Positions 12,595-25,500 are shown, counted from the stretch's first letter. The stretch: DNA of 48,452 bases from Lichtheimia corymbifera B2541 (GCA_000697475.1 JNEU01000554.1:1-48452), one strand, 5' to 3'. Program-made: numbers and translations. Notes: generated by a model not told the origin, from the letters alone.

Positions 12595-13979
12595 GTCTTG
12601 TTGATGTATTTGTTGATCCAAAAGAAAATGAAAAAAGAAAGAAAGAAAGAGGGAGAGACAATGAAAGGGCTCAGTGATACATAGAGCCCTTGTCAATAAC
12701 TGTGCGCGTGTGTGTGATCCACACGAGTCCTATTGGGGTTTTTCCTTTGACCAGGATTCAAAAGTGTCGTATACCCATAAAAGATAATCATCGTTGTATA
12801 CTTACACAGTGTGCTTGTAGTAGATATCATGCTGGGTCAGTCATCACCACATGCCTTTTGCCACTGTCAACAGCAAGCAACAAACAAATACAAGAGAGAG
12901 GGCATAATAATTTTCCATTTGCCACTCTTGCCACTTTCCAGCCCATCCCTGGTGGTGGTGGATGTAGGGTAACTACTGCATGCAGCCCAGCGCATCATCC
13001 CTCCTAAGACCCCCATGTCGGAAATAGTACGTTCCTTAGGAAACTTCCATCACTAGCTCCCAGCAACATTTTCAAGTGCTATTCTCCGGATTCTAGTTTC
13101 TTAAACAAACAGTTTTACATATAGCTATACCCTAGTTTGCTTTATTTCTTTTTTGGATCCATTCAACAAGCAGTTAAACCCTTCTTAAAATACACAGGGT
13201 GATGTTCCAGTAATTGACGAATGAAACACCCTCATCCCATACTACCATGTTGTATACTGATCCACCACATGTATATCACTACAAAGATCATTGATGCTCA
13301 AAGTAATCCATCAAAGTGGTTTAAAATTAACGTATACTTTTGGGGTAAAGAAAGATCTCCCGCTTGCATGCGTAGAGCAAATATAGTGTCAGTAAGGGAT
13401 AATGCAATCATGAGCAAACTTAGTAAATTTATCATTAGCCATACGCAAGGAGAACATGACAGCCATTTTTATTGTCAATGTTGCTTTTGATGGATGATAA
13501 CTCTCGTCCACTACATTCAAGATCGTCATTGTGTGTGTGCGTTAAAGTGGATGATGTGTAGTATGTGTGGCAAACGCCTTGCATATGGGGGGAAGAGTGA
13601 TACATTGTTGTTCATCAAGATACATGAATGATTGATAGACCTTTGATATTATATATGTGATCGATCGAAATAGAATACAATACTCCTCAACTGTTGTAAT
13701 AAACGTTAACTATATATCATTTTTAATGTCTTTGATAAATGATGGAATGCAAGGTAATAGAGGGAGGGTGTGTTTTCTAAAAGTTAAAGGCTGATGCGAC
13801 AGTAACCAGGTTTGCACATCTCATTGCTGAAGTGTCACAAGAAGAAACGATCAACGCCTTGACGATAGCTTCAATGTCGTAACCCGGGTGATATGCGCGT
13901 CGTTCGAAGCCATTAAGGCAAAGCAAGAAAAAGCTTGTTGGTTCCCCTTTTTCCTCCCGTTTCTTTTCCCTCGCCACAC
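12595..13979. other. divergent intergenic region
   Basis: About 1.4 kb of promoter-type sequence lies between TCP11 (minus) and the cell-surface protein gene (plus). It is AT-rich around 13600-13740. ORFs at 13221-13490 and 13777-13977 show no coding character. Confidence 0.5.
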
Positions 13980-15639
13980 ATGAAGTTGCTGCTATTCATA
14001 TATTGTCTACACTCGTGCTTGATTGCGATAACTGCATTTCCTTGGAAACGGCAAGAGGTGGTGGTGGAGGAGGAGGGTATGCCTTGCCATTGTCGTTCAC
14101 GAATATAGCGATCTCATTGTCGTTTGTCTTGATGCAGCAGTCGACTTGTCATCAGCGTGTGTCAATCAAGAGAATGCGTTTGGCATGTGCTCGCCTTCTT
14201 CCAATGACGTGTGGTACAATGGGAGCGTATACGAGCTGTCGTGGAATTACAAGTAAGAAAGCACATACACACACACACACCAAAATGGTCCAGCTGAGAT
14301 CATTTTTGACTGACATTGTTTGCATGAATCTCTCTCAGTAACCCAGCATTCATCAATGACGAGGTAAGGCATCAACATGCTTCTAGTTACTATCCAATGC
14401 ATTAATCCCAGAAAAAGAACATTATCAACCTGTATCTATTATACCAATCACCCAATGGAACTTTTGGAACCGTCAAGAAATGGGATGATGTGCCTCGGCT
14501 ACCTGGAACATTGGTGACACAAGTCGACGATTCGTGGTTTCCATCGCAACTTGCTGATAATGCACCCAACAAGACTTGGAATCCTTTTTTCTTTATTCTC
14601 ACTGATGGCTACAACATCCAAGAGGAAATCCAAGAAGGATCTACATTTCCTCCTCCTGTACGCTTTACTTTGATACGTAAGTCGATCCGTTTTATTATCT
14701 GTGGTGGTGGTGGTACAGGGAGGAGAGGGTCAGAGCATGATTTGGATAAGATAGTCTATTGGTTACGGGCGTCTATGTTGTGTATCGTCAGGGGTTCTAT
14801 GGGGCCATCTTCTACTACAACAACTCGCTCACAGTGTCATCAACAACATCCCTATTTTGTTAGAAAATGCCAAGGATAATACAACACGTACCGCATATCA
14901 TCCCACGGTAGCAGATAATGCAGCATCCACAAATGGCCCATCTACGCTCACAGGATGGATGATTGCAGTCATCGTCATTGTTTCGACCTTATTGCTGGTT
15001 GCATTGGGTGCCCTTGTATTCTTTTGTTGCATACGCCAACGCCACCGAAACGACCCACATGAACCAACAGCTGCATCTGATGTGCCAGTATCATCATCAC
15101 CATCCCAACCAGCAATAAACTCAGGCTTAATTGGAGAAGATCAAACAACACTAGCACAAGAAAAGGGCATCTCGTCGGCAACAGGGGTAAGTGCACCAGC
15201 AGTGCCTCGCCCCTTTTCTGCACACGACCTATCGTCGATCAATTCGTTGACACCGATCACTGGTCCACGTGGCGGAGGAGGTGCAGTATCACCACAATCT
15301 ACATCAACCCCACCAAACACAAGCGAGATACAACAACAACAGCAAGCAACCATGGATCCTCGACAATCGAGCTCAGTCCTTAGTTCAACCGATGCTATCA
15401 TGATTGCAGATACTTTTCGTCAATTCATGCGGAAACCAGAATGGAAGAATGGCAATGAACATCCTGAAGACGATGATGATGGCGATGAAAACACCTTTAA
15501 GCAATTGGATGAAAATGAGCAACGCAAACGGTTGGGTGATGAGTTATTACGAAAGGAGCTTGCAGAGGAAGGGACATCCGTATATCAAATTGAGCGACGA
15601 CCAGGACGATATAATAGCAAGAATCAAGATGATGATTAA
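13980..15639 (+). CDS. secreted/single-pass type I membrane cell-surface protein
   Basis: Exons 13980-14076, 14138-14252, 14339-14363, 14412-14676 and 14864-15639 total 1278 nt and encode 425 residues. A clear signal peptide starts MKLLLFIYCLHSCLIAITAF. The ectodomain of about 140 residues contains WYNGSVYELSWNY and a later DDSWFPSQLADNAPNKTW, a pattern of Kre9/Knh1-like extracellular beta domains that recurs in Mucoromycota surface proteins (inference). A Thr/Ser/Asn stretch leads to one transmembrane helix (MIAVIVIVSTLLLVALGALV), then a cysteine-basic stop-transfer and a disordered cytoplasmic tail of about 180 residues rich in Ser, Pro, Gln and finally Asp/Glu. The acceptor at 14863 was chosen over 14791 because it joins FTLIQNAK without a foreign insert and follows a good pyrimidine tract. 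A sensor or wall-linker role is possible but not shown. Confidence 0.8.
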
Positions 15640-15889
15640 TAGGAGACGAATACCCTTTTGTTTATTTACATGTTGTTTACCCATCCCAGACTTCTTTGTA
15701 ACTTTTTTCTTATAAGCTAATCTAGTAATCCTCCAAAACCTGTTAAACAATGATGGCAGGGAACTCTCTTTTGTAAAACATTTTATATATTTGGCATGCA
15801 ATGATGACAAGTTTTTAAGCAGCATGGATGGCTATATAGCATTGTGGATCGGGACATCCGATTCAAGCGCTGTACAAAATGCATGATAA

Positions 15890-16953
15890 ATGGCGTGCTG
15901 TACTCGAAAAGCCACCCAACGTCCCATAATGTCTTTACGTAACGCGCTTAACGGTGTGTTTGCTATCTATAAACCAACGGGGTGGACGTCCCGCGATGCC
16001 ATAAACTATGTTCAAAACTCATTGTCAAAGCAACTACGTGGCGATTCAACGAAGCGAACTCGAGATCGTGACAAGCTCAAGATTGGACACGGAGGCACAC
16101 TGGTAAAGCTTCACAAAAAAAAAGTAGGGACAGGCTTTCGATAACATTGTCTGATTTAGGATCCGCTGGCGGAGGGTGTGTTGAGTAGGTGAAGACCAAA
16201 CAAGATGATGACTCAAGGATATAACTGATGGATGTTGTTCTCTTGACACAGCATTGGGCGTGGGTTCTGGATGCAAACAACTACATGGATTACTACAATG
16301 TTCAAAGGTAATGATGAATTGTCATGATATGGATGAAGCTGATGTAGGCTATCAGGAATATGAAGTACAAGCCAAGCTTGGATATGCGACGGATACGTAC
16401 GACTCTGAAGGCCAAGTGACACATAAAAGCAGCGGGGCAACCATGTCTCCGAGCCAATCTCGAGTGTTGTCGGTGCTGGATCAATTTCGAGGGCAAATCC
16501 AGCAGGTGCCACCAATGCAAGTGATGGAAGAAAAACAGCGACCATATTTAGATGCTTGTTATTGACGTGCAGCGTATTAGTTATTCGGCCATCTCCATCC
16601 AAGGAAAACGTGCTTACGATTATGCACGTCAGGGCATTCCCCTTCCCAAACCTATCGAACCACGTACGGTTGATATCCATGAGTTGGAATTGCTTGACTA
16701 TTACACAAAGGATGATGATATATCCATGCGACTCAAAGTACGATGTGGAGGAGGGACGTACATGCGTAGTTTGGTACACGACATTGGAATTGAGCTTGGA
16801 TGTTATGGTCATATGACTGGATTATTACGTACTGAGCAAGGTGGATTCACATTGGATGATTGTCTTACGATAATTGACGCCAATGGAAATCGGTGTATCT
16901 CGTTGGAAGATGTAATTGCAGCCATCGGACGCCGAAAGAATGGTCATGCATAA
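15890..16953 (+). CDS. PUS4: tRNA pseudouridine-55 synthase, TruB/Pus4 family
   Basis: Five exons (15890-16102, 16160-16184, 16252-16307, 16356-16520, 16573-16953) total 840 nt and encode 279 residues. Motif GVFAIYKPTGWTSRD opens the TruB fold, and GHGGTLDPLAEGVL carries the catalytic aspartate at about residue 72. SYSAISIQGKRAYDYAR and the RVRCGGGTYMRSLVHDIG-type segment (here KVRCGGGTYMRSL) follow. The enzyme isomerises U55 in the T-loop of tRNAs. The catalytic aspartate lies in a 25-nt micro-exon. Starting at 15890 adds a short Arg/Lys/Thr-rich leader before the second ATG at 15929. This could be a mitochondrial presequence and would suit the dual cytosolic and mitochondrial role known for yeast Pus4. 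Which start is used cannot be settled here. Confidence 0.9.
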
Positions 16954-17286
16954 AGTCAGATGGTTGCCTTTCTCTCTCTGTGTGTATGTGTATTCAAGCC
17001 AAGGTGTATGTAATATAATATAATAAAGACATGAGTATTCACACGGACGACTAAGGGGAAGGGAGAAGATAATGGGACTCGCGTGAATGTGTATATATAT
17101 ATCTATGCGCGTGTTTAAGGCATAAAGAGTAAGGCGATCACTCCTTTTTCGCAGCGATTAAAAAAGCATTTGCTTGTCTCTCTCTCTTTCCCCTTGTTAC
17201 TTCCCCTTTTTGGTTCTGCAGTGTTTTTTTTCCCTTTCCCTTTCTTTCTCTTCTTGTACAAGCATTATTTTTACAACCCTCTCATC
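16954..17286. other. PUS4-GRR1 intergenic region
   Basis: About 330 bp holds a CT/GT-rich 3' tail, a short TA alternation at 17091-17102, and a strongly pyrimidine-rich leader from about 17175 up to the ATG of the F-box gene. The pyrimidine leader is a common promoter feature in this window. Confidence 0.5.
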
Positions 17287-19156
17287 ATGTCCATCGCACA
17301 GTGCATGCCTTCCGAGCTTATTGTACACATTCTCAAATATCTCACTCATCCAACCGATCTCTCAAGTTCAGCGCTCACATGCAAGTCTTGGAGTCTACAT
17401 GCTCTGGAGCTACTTTGGTACAAGCCCAATTTTGTACAAGCATCTGCGTGGGTCACTTTCTGCAATGTCCTCAGTGAGACGAGGCCGACTTTATTTCCAT
17501 ATACACACTACATTCGGCGCATCAATCTATCGTTGCTTGCATCTGAAGTGAAGGATTGCCACCTTACAGCACTCAGCGTATGCGAACGGCTTGAGCGAGT
17601 GACGTTGACCAACTGCTCCAATTTAACCGACAAAGGGATTATGGATTTTCTTGGGACCAAGCCGAGGAAGCATTTGGTATCAGTGGATCTTAGCGATGTT
17701 ACCAGTGTTACGGATGCCAGCATCAAAAGGATAGCCGAGACATGTCCGCATCTTCAAGGATTGAATTTAAGCATGTGCAAGGAAGGTTTGGAACCATTTG
17801 TGGGTGTGACAGACTCGAGTGTGATCATGCTTGCTCAGCGATGCACCGGTCTACGACGGGTAAGTGAGGGAATAGTGGTTATGGTGGTGAATGATTTTAT
17901 ATCGCATCATGTGTTGAATGACTATATTTATCATCCCCTTTCACATATAGATCAAGCTAAACAACTGTGTCAATATCACCGATGCTTCAGCCATTGCCCT
18001 GGCAGAAAATTGTCCAGCTCTTCTTGAAATTGACTTGATGAATTGTGCTGTCACCAACAAGGCCCTTTATTCCATATTCGAGCGGAGCCATGAGTTGCGT
18101 GAATTTCGTCTCAATCAATGCGCCCTGATTACTGATACCGGTTTCACACAATCCGCATTGGCAATTCCACCACGTTCACCATCACCAGGACAACACTATT
18201 ATGATCAACTTCGAATCCTCGACTTGACAGCAATCTATTCCATCACCGATGAAGCTGTAAGGCTGATCGTATCCATGGCTCCCAAAATACGCAACTTGGT
18301 TCTCAACAAGTGCCTCAACATTACCGACGAAAGTGTACTCGCCATTTGTCATCTGGGTCGATATTTGCATTATCTTCATTTGGGTCGTTGCCATCGTTTA
18401 ACCGACTTTTCAATTGCACAATTGGCACGTCATTGCACTCGTATTCGATATCTCGATCTCGCCTATTGCGAAGAACTCACCGATCGCTCCGTGATTGAAC
18501 TTGCTGCATTACCAAAATTGAAGCGGATTGGATTAGTAAAATGTACCAACATCACCGACGAGGCCATATTTGCATTGACAAACCAGCCACGCATCGCCAA
18601 TTCGCTCGAAAGAGTTCATCTCAGTTACTGCACCAATTTGACTATGCCTGCCATTATGCAATTGGTCAACTTTTGCGATAAGCTGACGCATCTCAGTCTC
18701 ACCCATGTGCCTGCATTTATACGGCCTGATCTCCAACAATTCCGTCGTGCACCACCCAAAGATTTCACACCACAACAAAGAGAGGTCTTTTGTGTATTTA
18801 CTGGAAGAGGAGTACGTGAACTACGGGATTACTTTAACAGCATGCCGCCAGAAGCATTTGACGTACCATCACCATTGACAACTCAACAACAAGCTGCGCT
18901 ACATCATAACCAACACTACCAGCACGCACAACGACAAGCACAAAGGCGCCTACAGCAGGTACAGGTGATACAGCAAAACCAACAAAGAATCCTCTACGGC
19001 AGAGGCACACTCGATACCCTATCAAGTACTTTCCATTCAACTATTCCCATTGCACCAGTAAGACCCACCGAGGCAACCATTCCCGCTCGTGTGCAACCTG
19101 GCGATCAGCATCAGAGACTCGCAGATCATGAGACGGATGATATCGATGTATTATGA
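17287..19156 (+). CDS. GRR1: F-box/leucine-rich-repeat SCF substrate receptor, Grr1 type
   Basis: Two exons (17287-17859, 17951-19156) encode 592 residues. An F-box at about residues 6-50 (MPSELIVHILKYLTHPTDLS...CKSWSLHALELLW) is followed by about 13 cysteine-containing leucine-rich repeats with recurring C.N[IL]TD.[AG] signatures. After the repeats comes the Grr1 hallmark segment around FTPQQREVFCVFTGRGVREL, then a Gln/His-rich tail. Grr1 recruits phosphorylated substrates such as G1 cyclins and nutrient-signalling regulators to the Skp1-cullin-F-box ubiquitin ligase, and in yeast it is needed for glucose and amino-acid sensing. The single intron falls between repeats. The start is the first ATG after a pyrimidine-rich leader, and translation begins immediately before the F-box. 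Orthology rests on the C-terminal signature and repeat layout. Confidence 0.9.
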
Positions 19157-19591
19157 ACGTTTCCATATTTACCCCTCTCTTCTCCACCAGCACCACTAGT
19201 CTCACATTTCTCAATCACTCTCCATTATTGCGCATTTGCTCTTTCAATCTTTGAACAAGAATCATTTTACGATTACAGTCTTTTGTTGTATGCATATGGG
19301 ATTGGGAAGGAGGGATACGGGTGTTATATTGAAAAGGTATCCACTTACGTCATCTGTATCATCATAATGACGTTGTTATGAATGAGTAGAAGGGATCGTG
19401 TATGAGTGGGAATGGGGCAACGTAGTAGGGTCGGCAACTGCTGAGATGGCAACCAGGAACAATGATATTTCCTTTTTGGTGAGAGTCCGACTGGACATTT
19501 TCTTTTACCCATTATTCTTTGATATTCATCCTTTCATTCATCCATCCATCCATCCATCCATCCATCTATCCATCAATACAACTATTAAATC
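19157..19591. other. GRR1-RPL15 intergenic region
   Basis: The stretch contains the 3' UTR of GRR1 and the promoter and leader of RPL15. A (CCAT)n tract lies just upstream of the RPL15 start. Confidence 0.5.
19534..19575 (+). repeat. (CCAT)n tetranucleotide tract in RPL15 leader
   Basis: Consecutive CCAT/CATC units end about 20 nt before the RPL15 start codon and are therefore probably within its 5' UTR. Confidence 0.85.
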
Positions 19592-20431
19592 ATGGGTGGT
19601 ACGTAACATCGTAGTACATTGATTGATACATGACGATGCTAACTTTGCTTTAGCCTACAAATATCTCGAGGAACTTTACAGAAAGAAGCAGTCGGATGTA
19701 TTCCGTTTCTTGCTTCGCGTGCGTTGTTGGGAATACAGGTATAATACTGGATCCTTTGCGACTCCAAACTCTTTAGGCTTGAATTGAACCCTCTGTGGTT
19801 TATTCATCCAATGAACTTTAAAGTACCCACGCACTCACACACAAGCGGTGAATTAGACAATTGAACGTCGTTCATCGTGCATCACGCCCATCTCGTCCTG
19901 ATAAGGCACGTCGTTTGGGCTACAAGGTAAGTTTATATAGGATTCATTATACAACAGGGTTAATATTTGGTGTACTAGGCTAAGCAAGGCTATGTGATCT
20001 ATCGTATCCGTGTTCGTCGTGGTGGTCGCAAGAGACCTGTTCCCAAGGGTGCTACCTATGGCAAGCCTGTCAACGAGGGTGTCAGCCAACTCAAGTATCA
20101 ACGCTCCCTTCGTTCTACTGCTGAAGAACGTGTTGGTCGCAAGTGTGCCAACCTTCGTGTCTTGAACTCTTACTGGATCAACCAAGATGCTACCTACAAG
20201 TACTTTGAAGTCATCCTTGTTGACCCCTCCCATAAGGCTATTCGTCGTGATGCCCGTATCAACTGGATCGTCAACCCTGTTCACAAGCGTCGTGAGGCTC
20301 GTGGTCTTACTTCCATTGGCAAGAAGAGCCGTGGTAAGGGCAAGGGTCACTTGTACACCAAGACTAAGGGTGCTGGCCGCTACTCCAACTGGAAGAGACG
20401 CAACACTCTTTCCCTCCGCCGTTATCGTTAA
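19592..20431 (+). CDS. RPL15: 60S ribosomal protein eL15
   Basis: Four exons (19592-19598, 19654-19738, 19857-19926, 19979-20431) encode exactly 204 residues, the normal length of the family. The protein begins [17 protein letters not shown] and ends NTLSLRRYR. All the Arg/Lys-rich rRNA-binding segments are present, including [20 protein letters not shown]. The first exon is only 7 nt (ATG, GGT and one base), so nearly the whole protein depends on removing intron 1, which has a consensus GCTAAC branch site at about 19638. Codon choice is strongly biased (CGT, AAG, GGT, CTT, GTC), as expected for a highly expressed gene and unlike its neighbours. Its stop is 55 bp from the converging stop of the next gene. 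Confidence 0.98.
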
Positions 20432-20486
20432 TCATTGTATATCTCCCTTTCATTGTTCTTCATGTATTCTTTTGCTCAATGTCATT

Positions 20487-20880
20487 TTATTGTTGTCTGT
20501 TGTCACGTTCATCAAGTGCTCGCAAAAGAAATTGAATTCGATATTCGGCTTTGGCATTTGCCTTTTCCAATTCTTTGACTTGTTTACGCAATTCTTCGAC
20601 CTCTTCTGCATCAGCCGTGTTGGTTGTCTCGTTACCGTTTGTGAGTTGAGCTGCTGTTGTTGTGAGGAAAAGGATAGAATGTGAGACTTTTGGGATCAAA
20701 AAAGGGGGGAGGGGTTGGTACCCCTGGCAATGGCGATGATGATAACCCACCTGCTGCCAATTGTTGCAGTTCTTTGACTTGTGCTTGGAGAGCATTAATA
20801 GCTACCTCCACAGGAACGCGGTTGAGGCTATGGTCGCTGTTGTCGTTGAGCTTGGATGCGAAATCGTTTTCTGCTGCCAT
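20487..20880 (-). CDS. small coiled-coil protein, 98 residues
   Basis: Two exons (20880-20751 and 20653-20487) encode 98 residues. The first half (NRVPVEVAINALQAQVKELQ) and the second half (EEVEELRKQVKELEKANAKA followed by EYRIQFLLRALDE) are both helical heptad repeats joined by a short Asn/Thr linker. The pattern of a leucine heptad followed by N..A.YRI..LLR resembles the leucine-zipper appendages of some eukaryotic arginyl-tRNA synthetases and of the synthetase-complex factor AIMP1. Here it would be a free-standing protein, and the likeness is by eye only. The gene converges on RPL15 with only 55 bp between stop codons. Function is unknown. Confidence 0.75.
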
Positions 20881-22516
20881 GGTGACGGTTGTGAGAGGAA
20901 AGAAGAAAACAATTGCTATTTTTCCACACACCACAAACCTGTCATTTTCGATCGGAGTGAAACAATCCATCATCATCCATCTCCTCTCTCCCCGCACAGC
21001 AGTGTGTTCTCCCCAATCAAGCCCAGCACTTGCTTATTGATGGACTGAATCACCTTGCTTGCTCATGGCATTTTATCAGTGCCACTATCCAATGTCATCA
21101 ACAGCTACAATTGTGGAGATTTGTTTATAGACTAAAGATTAGAGGACAATGATTAGCTATTGCAATACTACGACGTAGGAGGATAAGAAATGGTCATCAC
21201 CAACAACCAAAGTTATGTACATATACATTGGTAGATCGTGCGATTAGCGTATTGACTCTAGCGCTTTCATAAATGTTTATTTTTGTATATCTACGATTGA
21301 TTTCATGCATATCGTCTATAAGTACGTGAAACGAGCAAATCCAGGAACGTTTGTGCTCAACACGTTTGACAAAACATTGATTGTGCAACAAAGGCATTTG
21401 CTTGCTCTTTAGTCACATGGCTGAAAATACACCACCAAGACGCAAGAACGAGGCATATGCAAGCTGCAAGTTAATGAGAACAATATGGGTGGCATTATAC
21501 GTAGCACTTGTGTAATAAAACCTCCCAGATTGAAAGGGATGATTGAATTAGCTGGAAGACAGAAAGGGGGCTGATAAATGATGACTTATGAAATTCAATA
21601 TAACGCACTTAATTGAATGTTGTTATCCAGCTGTCTGGAGTAGTGGTTCTCTGGGTGACGGTAAAAAGGAAAGAATAAGGCGGAGAGAATGATGCACATC
21701 CATCATTATATGTATGTAACAAGTCATTGGGTCCATTTGTGCAATGGCTCTTCTTGTAAAAAGAAAACTTAATGTGCTCAAAGTTCGTAGAGGCTACCTC
21801 GGCATCGCCATTTTTCTCATGAGCGTTTTCATTGGGAAATGGTTGCACACGAGCAAAGCCCAAATCTCGGGTTCATAACAAACAAGGATGATCCCTACAA
21901 GATTTATGGTCGGGAAACGATAATCTGCATTACCTAAATATGTAAGCGGCTGCTATTGCGATAATATGCAATCTTGAATAATGGCGTCAGTGACAATCAT
22001 CGCCGCTTTGATTCTTCACCTTAATGCTTTGCAGCAAGCAGTAAAATATGCAAGATCATGGAATGGCTGATGCTGCTTCATTTTAGTATTTGTGCCTGCT
22101 AATGTATGAATAGGTAACATTAGACAAAAAGTTAGAATCCTGTGGGTGCCACCGCACTCTTTAGATAATCGCCTTTTCCTTGCATACATCATCATGGCTT
22201 GCGTGTTTTCCCAAGAACATGAGAATGCATCCAAGAAGGCCGCGGTATAAGGTCGGGCATTATACATCATTTTCATGCAAAAAAGGCTTTCGTAAAGAAA
22301 GGCTAGGTCCAGACACGCATATATATACATACAGCATGCTGTGATAATGTATGGGTCGCACAATGTGATCCTTTCTCTACAATGTTTTTGGTGTAACACG
22401 AAACTCTATTGTTGCAAAAAGTGGATACACAATGTTAATCCCATTTGTTTCCCTCTCTTTTCCTCTCTTCCCTTCCCTTTCCCTTATTCAACCCCTTTTC
22501 CTTTCTTTGCCTTCAC
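20881..22516. other. divergent intergenic region
   Basis: About 1.6 kb lies between the small coiled-coil gene (minus) and the LIM-RhoGAP gene (plus). ORFs at 21609-21863 and 22016-22399 (both minus) lack domain character and are treated as chance. A pyrimidine-rich leader of about 70 bp precedes the RhoGAP start. Confidence 0.5.
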
Positions 22517-25500
22517 ATGCTCTCTACGACATCGCTCTTGGAAGACGACAGCGAATACGGACCACTTTGCAGTGGTTGTAATAAAGATATTGAAGAAGGC
22601 TCTGTGATCGCCTTTGGTGACGCGCTCTTCCACCTCCACTGGTAAGTGTGCTGTGAAAGATAACAGCATACCAACTATGCAACGACACCACTCCTTTAAT
22701 AAATTACTCACCCATATCTTGATCACGCACGTGCAACAGCTTTGTCTGTGCTAAATGTCGTCGACCAGCAGACTGCGAATCAAACCTTCTCCTCCTTACC
22801 GATGGCAGACCGGTATGCGAGAACTGTTCTTACACTTGTGCTATGTGCAAACAAGTGATTAGAGACGAGGCAATCATGACAGGTAATTTAGCATCATCTC
22901 GATTACTATATGTGTCGCCACCTTTCCTTTTCCCAATGCCACCATCGACTAATCCAAAACCAACCCACCTTGTGAACCAACAACAGGAGATGAAGCCTAT
23001 CATGCAAGTTGCTTCCGCTGCGTATCATGCAAACAAAAGATTGAGGATCTTGTCTTTACACAAACAACCAAGGTTAGTTATTTTCAGCCGTGTGTGTGTG
23101 AAATGGAGATCTCTTAATGCATATATACACATGTACGCTAAATCACAGTGTCACACCCTACATGATGGTTCTCTTGTTTGTGCCGTGCTACGTTTGCTTA
23201 GGGAATCTATTGCACACCGTGCCACGAAAAACGGAGATCAGAAAAACAAAAACGTCGTGAAGAACGTGAACGTCGCAAACAACAGCAACACAATATAGCT
23301 TTTGCCACAAAAAGCTTACCATCGCTCCCATCTGGATTACAGGTATGTATATAGCAGCTATTTATGTGGGGGTTTTGTGTCCCTGCTGACCCTGCACTCT
23401 GTGCAACTGCAGCAGCTCACATGTGGGTGTCTTTTTTACTTCCCCCCCCCACACACCCCTTGCACGGATATTTTTTGGATCGACTCACTTTTTGATAGAT
23501 ATCAGATGAACATCAACACCAGCCTTTGCCCATCACAACTGGTCTCTCACCCACACCACGTCCTCATGTTGATCGTCCTTACATGAATAATCGCCATGCC
23601 AGTCGATTGATGGATGCACAAATGGTCACAAACTTTATCCAAACCGAGGAAGCTGGCCGAATGACCAAAAATAATACGACTGATTCACCACCCACACCTA
23701 CACGATCACGCAGTACATCCATGGATGATCAACGACCTATTACCAACGCTATTGTACGCCCGATGCCATCTCGATCTGAAACCATCCCTGCACCAACATC
23801 AGCACGTGCACGACAACAGCAATTACTGTCACCGCCCAATAGTGGCAAAAGATTGTCAGCTATACCAGATCAGGATGATTCCACATCCTCATTGGATCTT
23901 GCATTACCTGGTATTCCATCCCTCAATTTTTCATTCTTTGAAAACGATTCAGCCGAGATATTGAACCTTTCAAAGGATTTGGGTGCCAGTATTGACCTTG
24001 ATATTAAAAAGGAAAAGCAGCAACAAAGGCAACAGCAAGCCAAGGGAAGCAGTGTAAGCGATCCTGTCAATGAAATGCTATCTCTGCTTGATTTCCCTAC
24101 GCCACCTGCAACCTCTGAAAAGGATCTTGGATTCGTGCCCGATAATGTGTCACAACTCAAGGACGAGCTTAAATTGTCCAAGCGTAAATTAGCGGATACT
24201 GAAGCTAATTTCGACAAAATTAAGGTACGCGCAACAACCTTTTCCAGTTCTTTGGATCGCATGTATATATATGTATATATAACCCATTACTCAAATGTTG
24301 CTCTTTTTATATAGCAAGCTAGCAAACGGGCACTGGATGAATTTTCACGCACCAAAGAAGAGTACAACAAGGAGACATCATTGCGTGAACAACATGAGGC
24401 CACCATCTTGCAGCTACGACAACAGATGGCGCTGCTATTACAAGCACAAGATCCCGAGAGTTTTGCCGCTCGTGCCAAAGAAGACATGGAACGTCTAGCA
24501 AGGATACGCGTTGAATTAGAACGTACATGCCAAGAACTAAAAGAGTACCGCCAATTGCTATCACAAGGCATACACCATGATGCACTTGCCATTCTTAAAG
24601 GCACCTTGACAGCTGAAGTGCGGTCATTGACGGTGGAGCGTGATGCATTAACACAAGAGACACAGCATCTCAGCAAGAAACGTGACGATGTGATCAATGA
24701 AATGATCATGCTCAATACCAAGAATGCAGAATTGACCAATATGAACAATGATCTTTCAAGGCGTGTTACTGAACGGGAACGTGAAGCAGCAGCTGTCATG
24801 GCAGGCACCAGTTTTGTAAGACGCGATTCAAGTAGCGATAGTGCCAACAGTGCTATGGCCATGTCACCCACAGGAACCACAACTGCAGCTGCAGCTGCTG
24901 CTGCTGCCGCCACCAAATTTGTTACGCGTGATAGCTTCAATGGCACTCAAGCACCAAAGATTTTCAAAATCAAAAAGTCCAATGTCTTTGGTAAAAAGTT
25001 CAAAAAGGAACAACAACAGCAACAAGCACCTTATGGTATGGTGAACAACCCATCCAGCATGTCTCTCAAGCATGAGCATTCCAAATCACCATCGTCCTCA
25101 GGCCATTCATTCCAAACCATTACCTCCTTCCTTCGGCCGGTCCGATGTGATGTATGTGGTGACAAGGTCTGGGGCAGATCCGATTTAAGATGTCAAGGTA
25201 ATAAGCTTAGCCTTTATTTATATTTATATGTATCACTAACATTCATGTTTTGAAAGGATGTGGCTATGTTTGTCATTCCAAATGTTTGAGTCATGCACCT
25301 CAACTGTGCTTTGAAGGTGGTAATAGCAGCGGGGATCTGAATGAAGATTTGTTGTCACCAGGTGAGCTCAAAAAAGTGCCACAATCACATGCCTAATCAC
25401 TTACCGATAATGCACATACATAGTCGATTGTAGTATGTTTGGCACCGAGCTGTCAGAACAAGTAATCAGAGAGGACCGTACGGTGCCACAAATCGTTGAG

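Noticed and set aside
19853..20350. 165-codon open frame on the minus strand opposite RPL15
   Set aside because: It is a by-product of the strong codon bias of RPL15, with no domain or start context.
22016..22399. 127-codon minus-strand ORF before the RhoGAP gene
   Set aside because: The translation is rich in Cys, Met, Tyr and His without order, and there is no recognisable motif.
24287..24946. 219-codon open frame on the minus strand
   Set aside because: It is antisense to the coiled-coil exon of the LIM-RhoGAP gene. The Ser/Arg/Ala/Leu-rich translation is the usual mirror of a Gln/Glu/Lys-rich helix.
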